Shown here: piece after piece, positions 49,167 through 60,047 of the stretch | Layout of the letters: every line of letters begins with the position of its first letter | Numbering within the stretch: position 1 is the first letter of the stretch | Assembly (NCBI RefSeq): GCF_016801985.1 | Contig: NZ_JAEVLS010000003.1 | Span: 496,001-560,000 of the forward strand | Origin: Steroidobacter gossypii | Lineage (GTDB): Bacteria > Pseudomonadota > Gammaproteobacteria > Steroidobacterales > Steroidobacteraceae | Direction of reading: 5' to 3' | Length of the DNA: 64,000 nt | Translations under genes and position numbers: made by a program | The notes under the pieces: generated by a model | The model's input: only the letters and a program-made list of their open reading frames with translations | The model's database searches: none | What the model was told of the DNA's origin: nothing

Positions 49167-50057
49167 ATGGCGGCGTTTCAAATGGATCGCGACTGGCTCG
49201 TGTTTCATCCCTCGCCCAGCAAGCCGGCGTTCCGGCCGCCGCCGGGCGCGGTGGATGCGCACTGTCACGTGTTCGGGCCGGGCGATGTGTTTCCGTACGC
49301 GCCCGAGCGCAAGTACACCCCTTGCGATGCGCCCAAGGAGAAGCTGTGGGAGCTGCGGGATTACCTGGGATTCGAGCGCAACGTCATCGTGCAGGCGACC
49401 TGCCACGGCGCCGACAATCGCGCGCTCGTCGATGCGCTCAAAGCATCGAACGGACGTGCACGCGGCGTCGCGACGGTGAAGCACGATGTGACCGACGAAG
49501 AGTTGCGGGCGCTCGACGCTGCGGGTGTGCGCGGTGTGCGCTTCAACTTCGTCAAGCGCCTGGTCGACACCACGCCGCGCGAAGTGCTGCGCTCGATCGC
49601 CGAGCGCATCCAACCCTTGGGCTGGCACATCGTCATCTACTTCGAGGCGCAGGAGCTGCCGGAGCTGTATGACTTCTTCACGTCGCTGCCGACCACGGTG
49701 GTGGTCGATCACATGGGGCGGCCCGATGTCACTCAACCCCTCGACGGTCCGGAGTTCGAGCTGTTCATCCGCCTGCTGCGTGAGAACCCGAATTTCTGGT
49801 CCAAGGTGAGCTGTCCGGAGCGGCTGTCGAAGCGCGGCCCGGACGCCTATGAGGACGTGGTTCCGTTCGCGCGCCGTGTGGTTGAAACATTTCCGGACCG
49901 CGTGCTGTGGGGCACCGACTGGCCGCATCCGAACATGAAGTCGCATATGCCGGACGACGGCAAGCTGGTGGACTTCATTCCGAAGATCGCCCCCACGGTC
50001 GAGTTGCAGCGTAAGCTGCTGGTGGACAATCCGATGGCCCTGTACTGGAGTCGCTGA
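49167..50057 (+). CDS. ligI: 2-pyrone-4,6-dicarboxylate lactonase
   Basis: A 296-residue amidohydrolase-fold lactonase that opens 2-pyrone-4,6-dicarboxylate. The N-terminal HxH is H32/H34 in DAHCHVFGPGD, and VVDHMGRPDVTQP and LWGTDWPHPNMKSHMPD hold the later His and the catalytic Asp. LigI enzymes work without bound metal. ATG 49167 has GAGG ten bases upstream. ligA begins one base after its stop. Confidence 0.93.
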   Translation: MAAFQMDRDWLVFHPSPSKPAFRPPPGAVDAHCHVFGPGDVFPYAPERKYTPCDAPKEKLWELRDYLGFERNVIVQATCHGADNRALVDALKASNGRARGVATVKHDVTDEELRALDAAGVRGVRFNFVKRLVDTTPREVLRSIAERIQPLGWHIVIYFEAQELPELYDFFTSLPTTVVVDHMGRPDVTQPLDGPEFELFIRLLRENPNFWSKVSCPERLSKRGPDAYEDVVPFARRVVETFPDRVLWGTDWPHPNMKSHMPDDGKLVDFIPKIAPTVELQRKLLVDNPMALYWSR

Positions 50058-50058
50058 T

Positions 50059-52248
<2,190 letters not shown>

Positions 52249-52252
<4 letters not shown>

Positions 52253-53247
52253 ATCGGCGAACCCTTGCCGGCCGAGCCGTGGCCGAAGTCGGGCTCGGGT
52301 GCATGAATCTCAGTCATGCGTACGGCGTGCCGCCGGAGCCGGCGGTGGGCAAGGCGTTGTTGCATGCGGCGCTGGATCTCGGGGTGGATCATTTCGATAC
52401 GGCGGCGTTGTATGGCTTCGGCCGGAATGAGGAGCTGGTCGGGGAGGCGTTGCAGCCGTTCCGGCAGCGCATATTCCTGGCCAGCAAGTGCGGGATGACG
52501 GGCGTCGATGGCAAGCGGGTCATCGATGGCCGGCCGCAGATGCTGAAGCAGACCTGCAAGGACTCGTTGCGTCGGCTGCGCACCGATGTCATCGATCTCT
52601 ATTACCTGCATCGTTGGGACAAGCGTGTGCCGATCGAGGAGAGCGTCGGCGCGCTCGCCGATCTCGTTCGGGAAGGTCACATACGATCCGTCGGGTTATC
52701 GGAGGTTTCCGCGCAGACGCTGCGGAAGGCGCACACCGTGCATCCGATCGCGGCCGTGCAGAGCGAATATTCGCTGTGGACCCGAAATCCTGAGATCAAC
52801 TTGCTGACTGCCTGTCGCGAGCTGAATATCGCCCTCGTCGCGTTCTCGCCGCTCGGCAGAGGATTTCTCGCCGGCAGCGTCACCGACCCACGTGACTTCG
52901 TGGAAAAGGACATCCGGCGCGCCATGCCGCGATTCCAATCGCCGCACTTCGGCCGCAATCGCAAGCTGCTCGATCAATTCAATCGCGTGGCCTGGCAAGC
53001 AGGCTGCACGCCCGCGCAGCTCGCCATCGCATGGCTATTGAGCAAAGCGCCTTTCGTGCTGCCCATCGTCGGCACCACCTCGCTCGAGCATCTCAAAGAG
53101 GACCTCGCCGCCGCAAACGTCAACGTTTCCGCGGAAACGTTGCAAACGCTCGAACCGCTCATCAACGCTGACACCGTCAGCGGCCCGCGCTACGCCCCGG
53201 AGACACTAGCCGAGATCGACACGGAAGAGACCCCGCGCGCCGGCTGA
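52249..53247 (+). CDS. aldo/keto reductase
   Basis: A 332-residue NADPH-dependent TIM-barrel reductase. The catalytic tetrad is visible: D and Y in HFDTAALYGFG, K in LASKCGM, H in YYLHRWDKRV. SPLGRGFLAGS and LPIVGTTSLEHLKEDL bind the cofactor. It resembles the YajO/AKR13 group. It is the last gene of the lig operon, coupled to ligC, but has no defined step in protocatechuate 4,5-cleavage; it may remove aldehyde intermediates or feed another aromatic into the route. A perfect 22-base palindrome lies inside its 3' region. Confidence 0.9.
53121..53142. repeat. perfect 22-bp palindrome inside the aldo/keto reductase gene
   Basis: A perfect self-complementary sequence with core GTTTCCGCGGAAAC, extended by CAAC and GTTG. 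The 16-base core recurs at 53302. It encodes VNVSAETL, so coding need not explain the symmetry. Confidence 0.75.
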
Positions 53248-53301
53248 CAAAGAAGTTCGTCGCGAGAAAAGAGTCTCGGAAGTTTGTCGCTGTCGCCCGT
53301 C

Positions 53302-53317
53302 CGTTTCCGCGGAAACG
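53302..53317. repeat. second copy of the palindrome, intergenic
   Basis: CGTTTCCGCGGAAACG, a perfect 16-base palindrome identical to the centre of the one at 53121-53142. The centres are 178 bp apart. It lies 55 bases after the operon's last stop, immediately before the tandem array. Confidence 0.75.
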
Positions 53318-53330
53318 CCGTCGACAAAGC

Positions 53331-53626
53331 AGCCGACGTCTCGGCGACGTCAGCAAGCAAGCCGCACGTCTGGGCGCCTCGGGAATGCAAGCCGACGTCT
53401 CGGCGCCGTCCGGCAATGCAAGCCGCACGTCTCGACGCCGTCGGCAATGCAAGCCGCACGTCTCGACGCCGTCGGCAATGCAAGCCGCACGTCTCGACGC
53501 CGTCGGCAATGCAAGCCGCACGTCTCGGCGCCGTCAGCAATGCAAGCTGCACGTCTCGACGCCGTCGGCAATGCAAGCCGCACGTCTCGACGCCGTCAGC
53601 AATGCAAGCCGACGTCTCGGCGCCAT
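53331..53626. repeat. 31-bp tandem repeat array, nine units plus a partial tenth
   Basis: Units start at 53331, 53360, 53390, 53421, 53452, 53483, 53514, 53545, 53576 and 53607. The first two are 29 and 30 bp; the rest are exactly 31. Each reads AGCCGCACGTCTCGACGCC followed by GTCGGCAATGCA, with variants such as AGCCGACGTCTCGGCGCC in units 1, 3 and 10. Units are contiguous with no spacers. The last unit runs directly into the left arm of the inverted repeat. Confidence 0.92.
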
Positions 53627-53768
53627 CGGGAGGGGGATGTGTTCTCCCGGCAAATGGGATCAACAGGGACGTTGACCCAATAGCGCTACATGGACGTACA
53701 AGCAGCGCGCGAGCGACAGCGACGCGCGGCGGGTGCAGCGGTGCCGGGAGAACACATCCCCCTCCCGA
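53626..53768. repeat. 27-bp perfect inverted repeat with an 89-bp centre
   Basis: 53626-53652 (begins TCGGGAGGGGGATG) is exactly complementary to 53742-53768. The centre contains a second hairpin (TGGG and TCAAC at 53655-53664, one bulged A, pairing with GTTGACCCA at 53671-53679) and the palindrome TAGCGCTA (53681-53688). It ends 30 bases past the pobR stop, so it may also terminate pobR transcription. The form resembles a small non-autonomous dispersed element, but copy number cannot be judged here. Confidence 0.88.
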
Positions 53769-53798
53769 CGGTGCGAGCCACCGCGCTTCTTCTCCGAA

Positions 53799-54686
53799 TT
53801 ACCCCTGAGCTGTGCGCTGCTGTTTCTGACGATACGCGACCGGCGACAACCCGGTGCGCTGAGCGAAGAAGCGAGAGAAATACGCGGGGTCGGGGAAACC
53901 GCAGGCTTCCGCGATCATCCCGACGCTCATGCCCGTATAAAGCAACGTTCGCTTCGCCTCGAGCAAGCGACGCGCGTTGAGAAGGGCGAGAGGAGAGCTG
54001 GCCGTACTGCGAACGCAGGCCTGACGCAAACGCTCCGAGCTGACGCACAGGCGACGCGCGTAATCGGCGACTTTGAGCGACGAGCGAAAGTGCTCCTCGA
54101 CGAGCGCGCGATACTTCGAAGCAAGCACCGAGTCCGCCCCGGTATTGCGCTCCGTATCCGGCGACAGCTGCAATCTACGACGAAGCGTCGCCACGAGAAT
54201 GCCAATGAGCAGCGCCTCGGCCGCCGTGCGCCGCCCCGGCAAATTGCCTCTGAACTCCAGCATCAGCGACTCGAACTTGTCCGCGAACGCCGTGCTCGCA
54301 TCCACCGGCAGCGGCAGCGCATTCGCATCCGACAACGCCGGCCGCAACTCAGGATTCTCACGCGCGATGCGCTCGATCAGCGCGCCCGAGGCAGTAAGAA
54401 TCCACCCATCCGTGCCCGGCTTGAAATCGAAGCCATGCACACACGCCAGCGGCACTGAAATCAAGGACGTGTGACCGAAACGGTTCGACTCGCCCTCGGC
54501 ATAGAACACGCCGCCACCTCGAACCACCAGCAGCAGATGATGCAGGTCCTGATGGGCGTGCGGCCGAATCGTCCAATCGTGCAGCCGGCTGCGCTCGGCG
54601 ATGGATTCGACGTGCAGAAACCGCTCGTCGACGTCGTGAGTCGTCTCGCCATACAGGAAATATTGTGGAATCCCTCGTCGCACCAC
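53799..54686 (-). CDS. pobR: AraC-family regulator, PobR-like
   Basis: A 295-residue activator. The N-terminal cupin-like sensor contains PQYFLYGETTHDVDERFLHV and HDWTIRPHAHQDLHHLLLVV, typical of PobR proteins that bind 4-hydroxybenzoate. The C-terminal double HTH includes LKVADYARRLCVSSERLRQA and SVGMIAEACGFPDPAYFSRF. It diverges from pobA, the gene it is expected to activate. Two adjacent GTG codons (54686, 54683) can start it; no ATG fits. Assignment rests on sequence and the neighbouring pobA. Confidence 0.88.
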   Translation of the reverse strand: MVRRGIPQYFLYGETTHDVDERFLHVESIAERSRLHDWTIRPHAHQDLHHLLLVVRGGGVFYAEGESNRFGHTSLISVPLACVHGFDFKPGTDGWILTASGALIERIARENPELRPALSDANALPLPVDASTAFADKFESLMLEFRGNLPGRRTAAEALLIGILVATLRRRLQLSPDTERNTGADSVLASKYRALVEEHFRSSLKVADYARRLCVSSERLRQACVRSTASSPLALLNARRLLEAKRTLLYTGMSVGMIAEACGFPDPAYFSRFFAQRTGLSPVAYRQKQQRTAQG

Positions 54687-54717
54687 TGAAGCTTCAACCT
54701 TGGGTCGAGAACCGCAT

Positions 54718-54734
54718 CGGTAAACATCCTACCG
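54718..54734. promoter_or_regulatory. inverted repeat in the pobR-pobA gap
   Basis: CGGTA-N7-TACCG lies in the 157-base divergent gap. A second small dyad, TTGG-N7-CCAA, is at 54753-54767. Either could be a PobR site; neither is decisive. Confidence 0.3.
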
Positions 54735-54840
54735 CGCACCCGCGCCGGCAGGTTGGGAAATATCCAATAAGTTGTGTTTTTTCTCCATCGTCAGCACGCG
54801 CCTCCTCGCGGCATCTTGTACGTGACTTCAGGGGGCTTAA

Positions 54841-56013
<1,173 letters not shown>

Positions 56014-56952
56014 TCAGCGCCGTGTTCGCACCCGAGATCGCAGTTGCTTTTCTATGAACAGCTCCGCCACCACCGAACGCAGCCAGCGATTCGCCGCGTC
56101 ATGCTGAAAGCGTGCATGCCAATGCTGTTTGATGATGCGGGGCCTGGCCTTGAACGGCGGCTTCACCAGCTTGATGTCCGCCAGCTTCGCGAGGCTCGCG
56201 CCGATGGCGTAGGGCACAGTGAAGATCAAGTTGGATTGACTCAGGATGGTGGGCACGGCCAGGAAATGCTCGATGCGCACCGATACCTTTCGCGTGAGCC
56301 CCTGCGCTTGCAACTCCGCTTCCAGCGAGTCGTTCATGTGTCCGGCCGGATGCACCACCGCGTGCAACCCGTCGAGAAACTGACGACGGGTCATCTCGTC
56401 CTTGATGGTCGGATGGTCCGCTCGCACGATGCACACGAACGAATGCGAGAACAGTCGCTGCTGAAACAGCGTGGCGCTGTCCAGATCCGGAAAGTAGCCG
56501 AGCGCGATGTCCACCTCACCCGAGCGCAACGCCGGCTCGATCAGCGGCGCGGGCAGATTGACCGTGCGCAATTGCACCCCGGGCGCGATCTCGTTCAGGC
56601 GCGCCAGGATGTGGGGCAGAAACACCAGTTCGCCAATGTCCTGCATGTTGAAAGTGACCGAGCGCTGCACGGTCGCCGGATCGAAGGTCGGCTGCTGCAG
56701 CAGGTCGGCGCGGATCCGGTCGAGGATGGCCTCCAGCGGCGCGCTCAGGCTCTCCGCGTAAGGCGTCGGGTGAATGCCCCGGGAGGTGCGCACGAACAGC
56801 GGCTCGCCGAACATTTTCCGCAGGCGATTCAAGGCGAAGCTGGTCGCCGGCTGGCTCATGTTCAGGACCCGCGCGGCGCCGCTCACGCTGCGCGTACGGA
56901 GCAGGGCGTCGAATACGACGAGCAGGTTCAGATCGGCGTCTGCGATATCCAT
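56014..56952 (-). CDS. LysR-type regulator (NodD-like)
   Basis: A 312-residue LysR protein. The HTH reads DLNLLVVFDALLRTRSVSGA, then ARVLNMSQPATSFALNRLRK, with LFVRTSRGIHPTPYAESL following. The effector domain contains GEVDIALGYFPDLD and IVRADHPTIKDEMTRRQFLD, blocks shared with NodD/NahR-like regulators that sense phenolics. It diverges from the phenylpropanoid-CoA operon starting at 57042 and is the likely activator. The gene starts at ATG 56952, next to an AT-rich dyad in the common promoter region. Confidence 0.9.
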   Translation of the reverse strand: MDIADADLNLLVVFDALLRTRSVSGAARVLNMSQPATSFALNRLRKMFGEPLFVRTSRGIHPTPYAESLSAPLEAILDRIRADLLQQPTFDPATVQRSVTFNMQDIGELVFLPHILARLNEIAPGVQLRTVNLPAPLIEPALRSGEVDIALGYFPDLDSATLFQQRLFSHSFVCIVRADHPTIKDEMTRRQFLDGLHAVVHPAGHMNDSLEAELQAQGLTRKVSVRIEHFLAVPTILSQSNLIFTVPYAIGASLAKLADIKLVKPPFKARPRIIKQHWHARFQHDAANRWLRSVVAELFIEKQLRSRVRTRR

Positions 56953-56958
56953 GGTGCT

Positions 56959-56971
56959 TATATCTTATATA
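56959..56971. promoter_or_regulatory. AT-rich dyad in the LysR/phenylpropanoid operon gap
   Basis: TATAT-CTT-ATATA is a perfect five-base inverted repeat in otherwise GC-rich DNA, seven bases before the LysR ATG. On the minus strand TATAAG could be the LysR -10, while the dyad fits a LysR-type autoregulatory site. Confidence 0.45.
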
Positions 56972-57041
56972 CCTGTCCGCGGGCTTTCCAAATGACCGCG
57001 ATGCGGGCGAAAGTTCGCCTCACAGCCGAATCAGGGGGTTC

Positions 57042-59171
57042 ATGATGTCATCGTCCAACGTCGTGCGCGTCGAGCGCGACGGAGAGCTCGCAGTCGTCGT
57101 CGTCCACAATCCGCCGGTCAACACCATCGACGCGGAAGTCAGGGCGGGCCTGCAACAGGCGCTCTCGCAGATCCAGTCGAGCAAGGATGTCCGCGGCGTG
57201 CTGCTGCTGTGTGAGGGCAGCACGTTCTTCTCCGGCGCCGACATCGGCGAATTCAGTGGCCCGCCGCGGGAGGAAGAGTATCGCCAGCTGTTCAATGGCT
57301 ACGAAGCCTTGAGCGTGCCCGCGGTTGCGGCCATGCACGGCACAGTGATGGGTGGCGGTCTGGAGATCGCGCTTGCATGTCACTATCGCGTGGCCGCCGC
57401 CGGCGCCCGCTTCGGCATGCCAGAAGTGACGCTCGGAATCATTCCTGGCGCGGGCGGAACGCAGCGCATGCCGCGCTTAATCGGCGCTGAGCAGGCGCTC
57501 GAATTGATTGTGAGTGCACGTCCAGTGGATGCGGCCAAGGGCCGCGAGCTGGGCTTCATCGACGAGATCGTCGAAGGCGACCTGCGCGCTGGCGCGATCG
57601 CATATCTGCGCTCATTGATCGCCGCAGGCAAAGGACCACGCCGCACGAGCGAGATGACGGTCCCGGCCGCGAGCGCCACGGCCGAGATCTTCGAACGTCA
57701 ACGGGAGCAGGCTCGCAAGCTCTATCCGAATCGCAACGCTGCGCAGGTCGCAGTGGAAGTCGTGCAGGCCGCAACGACGATGCCGTTCCAGCAAGGTCTC
57801 GAGTACGAGACCAAGCGCGTCAACGAGTGCAAGCGCAGTGTCGAGTCGAAGGGCGCAGTGCATGTGTTCTTCGCCGAACGTGAGACGCGCCGCATTCCGG
57901 GCCTGAGCGACAGCATCAAAGCCAAGCCCATCAAATCCGCCGGCGTCATCGGCGCGGGCACCATGGGCGGCGGCATCGCCATCTGTTTCGCCAACGCCGG
58001 CATCAAGGTGACGCTGCTCGATGCGAACGAGCAGGGACTCGCCAAGGGTCTCGCGAACGTGGACAAGACTTACGAGTCCATGGTGAAGCGCGGTCGCTTG
58101 AGCGCCGAAGACAAGGCCAGGCGCATGGCACTGATCGGCACTTCGCTGTCGTACGACGACTTGCGCGACGCCGACGTGATCATCGAGGCCGTATTCGAAA
58201 GCATGGAATTGAAGCGCAAGATCTTCGTCGAGCTCGATCGGGTCGCAAAGCCGGGGGCGGTGCTGGCGACCAACACCTCCACCCTGGACATCGAGCAGAT
58301 CGCCGACGCCACCAAGCGTCCGCAGGATGTCATCGGCATGCATTTCTTCTCGCCGGCCAACGTGATGCCGCTGCTCGAAGTGGTGCGCACGACGCGCACC
58401 TCGGATGAGACGATCCGCACGGTGATGGATCTGGCCAAGCCATTGCGCAAGACGCCGGTGCTGGCCAAGGTCTGCTATGGCTTCATCGGCAATCGCATGA
58501 TGGAAGGCTACGCGCGCGAGGCCGAGCGCATGGTGCTGGAAGGCGCGACGCCCCGGCAGGTCGATTCGGCGCTGGAAGAGTGGGGCATGGCGATGGGCAT
58601 TCTCGCCGTGTTCGACATGGCTGGCATCGATGTCGGCGTGAACGTGCACAAGGCGAACGCCTCGCAGTTTCCGCCCGATCCTGCGTACTACCAGGCGGAC
58701 TTCGCGCTACACGACGCCGGCCGCCTCGGTCAGAAGAACGGCAAGGGCTACTATCGATATGAGCCGGGCAATCGCGCCCGCTTCGACGATCCGGAAGCCA
58801 TCGCCATCATCGCCGAGCGCGCCAGGCAGCTGAAGGTGCCTCAGCGCCAGCACACGAAACAAGAGATCCTCGAGCGCTGCCTGTATCCGCTGCTAAACGA
58901 AGGTCTGCGCATTCTGGGTGAAGGCGTGGCGTTGCGCGCGTCGGATATCGATGTGGTCTGGGCGGCAGGCTACGGGTTCCCGCGCTATCGCGGCGGCCCC
59001 ATGTTCTATGCCGAGACCATCGGCCTCGATGTGCTGCTCGCGGGCATGCGCAAATACCAGGACATTTTCGGTCCCATGCACTGGCAGCCGGCGCCGCTGC
59101 TGGTGGAACTGGTGGAGCGGGGGCTTACCATCGCGCAGTGGGAAGCCCAGCAACGAGGAGCCGCGCGATGA
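57042..59171 (+). CDS. bifunctional enoyl-CoA hydratase/3-hydroxyacyl-CoA dehydrogenase
   Basis: A 709-residue fusion. Residues about 10-190 form a crotonase domain with oxyanion-hole sequences FFSGADIGEF and HGTVMGGGLEIALAC and both catalytic glutamates (E108, and E128 in GMPEVTLGIIPG). From about 298 an NAD-binding domain starts with GVIGAGTMGGGIA; the catalytic His is in IGMHFFSPANVMPLLEVV, followed by two C-terminal dehydrogenase domains. The layout matches FadJ/peroxisomal MFE1-type proteins. Next to a feruloyl-CoA-synthetase-like gene, it probably hydrates and oxidises hydroxycinnamoyl-CoA. ATG 57042 (or 57045) follows AGGGGG. Confidence 0.9.
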   Translation: MMSSSNVVRVERDGELAVVVVHNPPVNTIDAEVRAGLQQALSQIQSSKDVRGVLLLCEGSTFFSGADIGEFSGPPREEEYRQLFNGYEALSVPAVAAMHGTVMGGGLEIALACHYRVAAAGARFGMPEVTLGIIPGAGGTQRMPRLIGAEQALELIVSARPVDAAKGRELGFIDEIVEGDLRAGAIAYLRSLIAAGKGPRRTSEMTVPAASATAEIFERQREQARKLYPNRNAAQVAVEVVQAATTMPFQQGLEYETKRVNECKRSVESKGAVHVFFAERETRRIPGLSDSIKAKPIKSAGVIGAGTMGGGIAICFANAGIKVTLLDANEQGLAKGLANVDKTYESMVKRGRLSAEDKARRMALIGTSLSYDDLRDADVIIEAVFESMELKRKIFVELDRVAKPGAVLATNTSTLDIEQIADATKRPQDVIGMHFFSPANVMPLLEVVRTTRTSDETIRTVMDLAKPLRKTPVLAKVCYGFIGNRMMEGYAREAERMVLEGATPRQVDSALEEWGMAMGILAVFDMAGIDVGVNVHKANASQFPPDPAYYQADFALHDAGRLGQKNGKGYYRYEPGNRARFDDPEAIAIIAERARQLKVPQRQHTKQEILERCLYPLLNEGLRILGEGVALRASDIDVVWAAGYGFPRYRGGPMFYAETIGLDVLLAGMRKYQDIFGPMHWQPAPLLVELVERGLTIAQWEAQQRGAAR

Positions 59172-60034
59172 AGATCGACGAGCTGATTGCGATCGACGTG
59201 CACACGCACGCCGAGGTGTCGTGCCGACAGGAGCCGGACGAGGCCTGGAAGCCGTTCGAAGAGGCGTCGTCCAAGTACTTCAAGGCCGGCAAGCGGCCGA
59301 CCATCGCCGAGACCATCGCGTACTACCGCGAGCGCAAGATCGGCCTGGTGATGTTCACCGTCGACTCCGAGTTTCAGATTGGCGCCAGGCGCATTCCGAA
59401 CGAGGAAGTGGCCGATGCGGCGCGCGAGAACAGCGACATCATGATGGCGTTCGCCAGCATCGATCCGCACAAGGGCAAGATGGGCGTGCGCGAGGCGCGC
59501 GCACTGATCAAAGACGGTGTGATCCGTGGATTCAAGTTTCATCCGACGTGCCAGGGTTTCTTCCCCAACGACCGCATCGCGTATCAGCTGTACGAAGTCA
59601 TCGCCGAGCACAAGCTGCCGGCGATCTTCCACAGCGGCCACTCGGGCATCGGCACCGGCATGCCGGGCGGCGGTGGCTTGCGCTTGAAATATTCCAATCC
59701 CATCCACCTCGATGACGTGGCGGCGGACTTTCCGGACATGACCGTGATCATCGCGCATCCCTCCTGGCCGTGGCAGGACGAGGCGCTGTCGGTGTGTCTG
59801 CACAAGCCCAACGTGTACATCGATCTGTCGGGCTGGTCGCCGAAATATTTTCCGCCGCAACTGATCCAGTACGCCAATGCGCAGCTCAAGACCAAGATGC
59901 TGTTCGGCTCGGATTATCCCTTGATCAGCCCGGACCGCTGGATCAAGGATTTCAAGGAAGCGGGCTTCAAGCCCGAAGTGCACGAGCTGATCCTGAAGCA
60001 GAACGCCATCAAGGCGCTGGGTTTGGCTCGGTGA
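59168..60034 (+). CDS. amidohydrolase-2 family metal-dependent hydrolase/decarboxylase
   Basis: A 288-residue TIM-barrel protein. The metal motif is HTH in IAIDVHTHAEVS; FKFHPTCQGFFPND, IFHSGHSGIGTGMP, IIAHPSWPWQDEAL and LFGSDYPLISPDRW hold the other His residues and the acidic residue. The family includes aromatic-acid decarboxylases and C-C hydrolases. It is coupled to the hydratase/dehydrogenase gene (ATGA) with GAGGAG upstream, and the CoA ligase follows after 13 bases. It could act on a side-chain-shortened intermediate, but no reaction can be assigned. Confidence 0.82.
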   Translation: MKIDELIAIDVHTHAEVSCRQEPDEAWKPFEEASSKYFKAGKRPTIAETIAYYRERKIGLVMFTVDSEFQIGARRIPNEEVADAARENSDIMMAFASIDPHKGKMGVREARALIKDGVIRGFKFHPTCQGFFPNDRIAYQLYEVIAEHKLPAIFHSGHSGIGTGMPGGGGLRLKYSNPIHLDDVAADFPDMTVIIAHPSWPWQDEALSVCLHKPNVYIDLSGWSPKYFPPQLIQYANAQLKTKMLFGSDYPLISPDRWIKDFKEAGFKPEVHELILKQNAIKALGLAR

Positions 60035-60047
60035 AGCGGTAGTGGCC

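Larger units (their letters stand above)
53248..53798. other. 551-bp repeat-rich intergenic region without a supported gene
   Basis: It separates the lig operon from pobR. It holds the intergenic palindrome, the 31-bp tandem array and the long inverted repeat. Several reading frames stay open on both strands, but only because the repeat unit lacks stops; none has a ribosome-binding site or recognisable product. Confidence 0.7.

Noticed and set aside
53331..53626. CRISPR array
   Set aside because: The repeats are contiguous, without unique spacers, and no cas gene is present.
53190..53663. 157-residue minus-strand protein with ETCGLHCRRRRDV-like cysteine repeats (and 53284-53808 on the plus strand)
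   Set aside because: A 31-bp unit free of stops keeps all frames open; the peptide repeat simply follows the DNA period of three units, and no start signal is seen.
53690..53980. 96-residue plus-strand frame starting in the inverted repeat
   Set aside because: It runs antisense into pobR and begins within the repeat; no ribosome-binding site.
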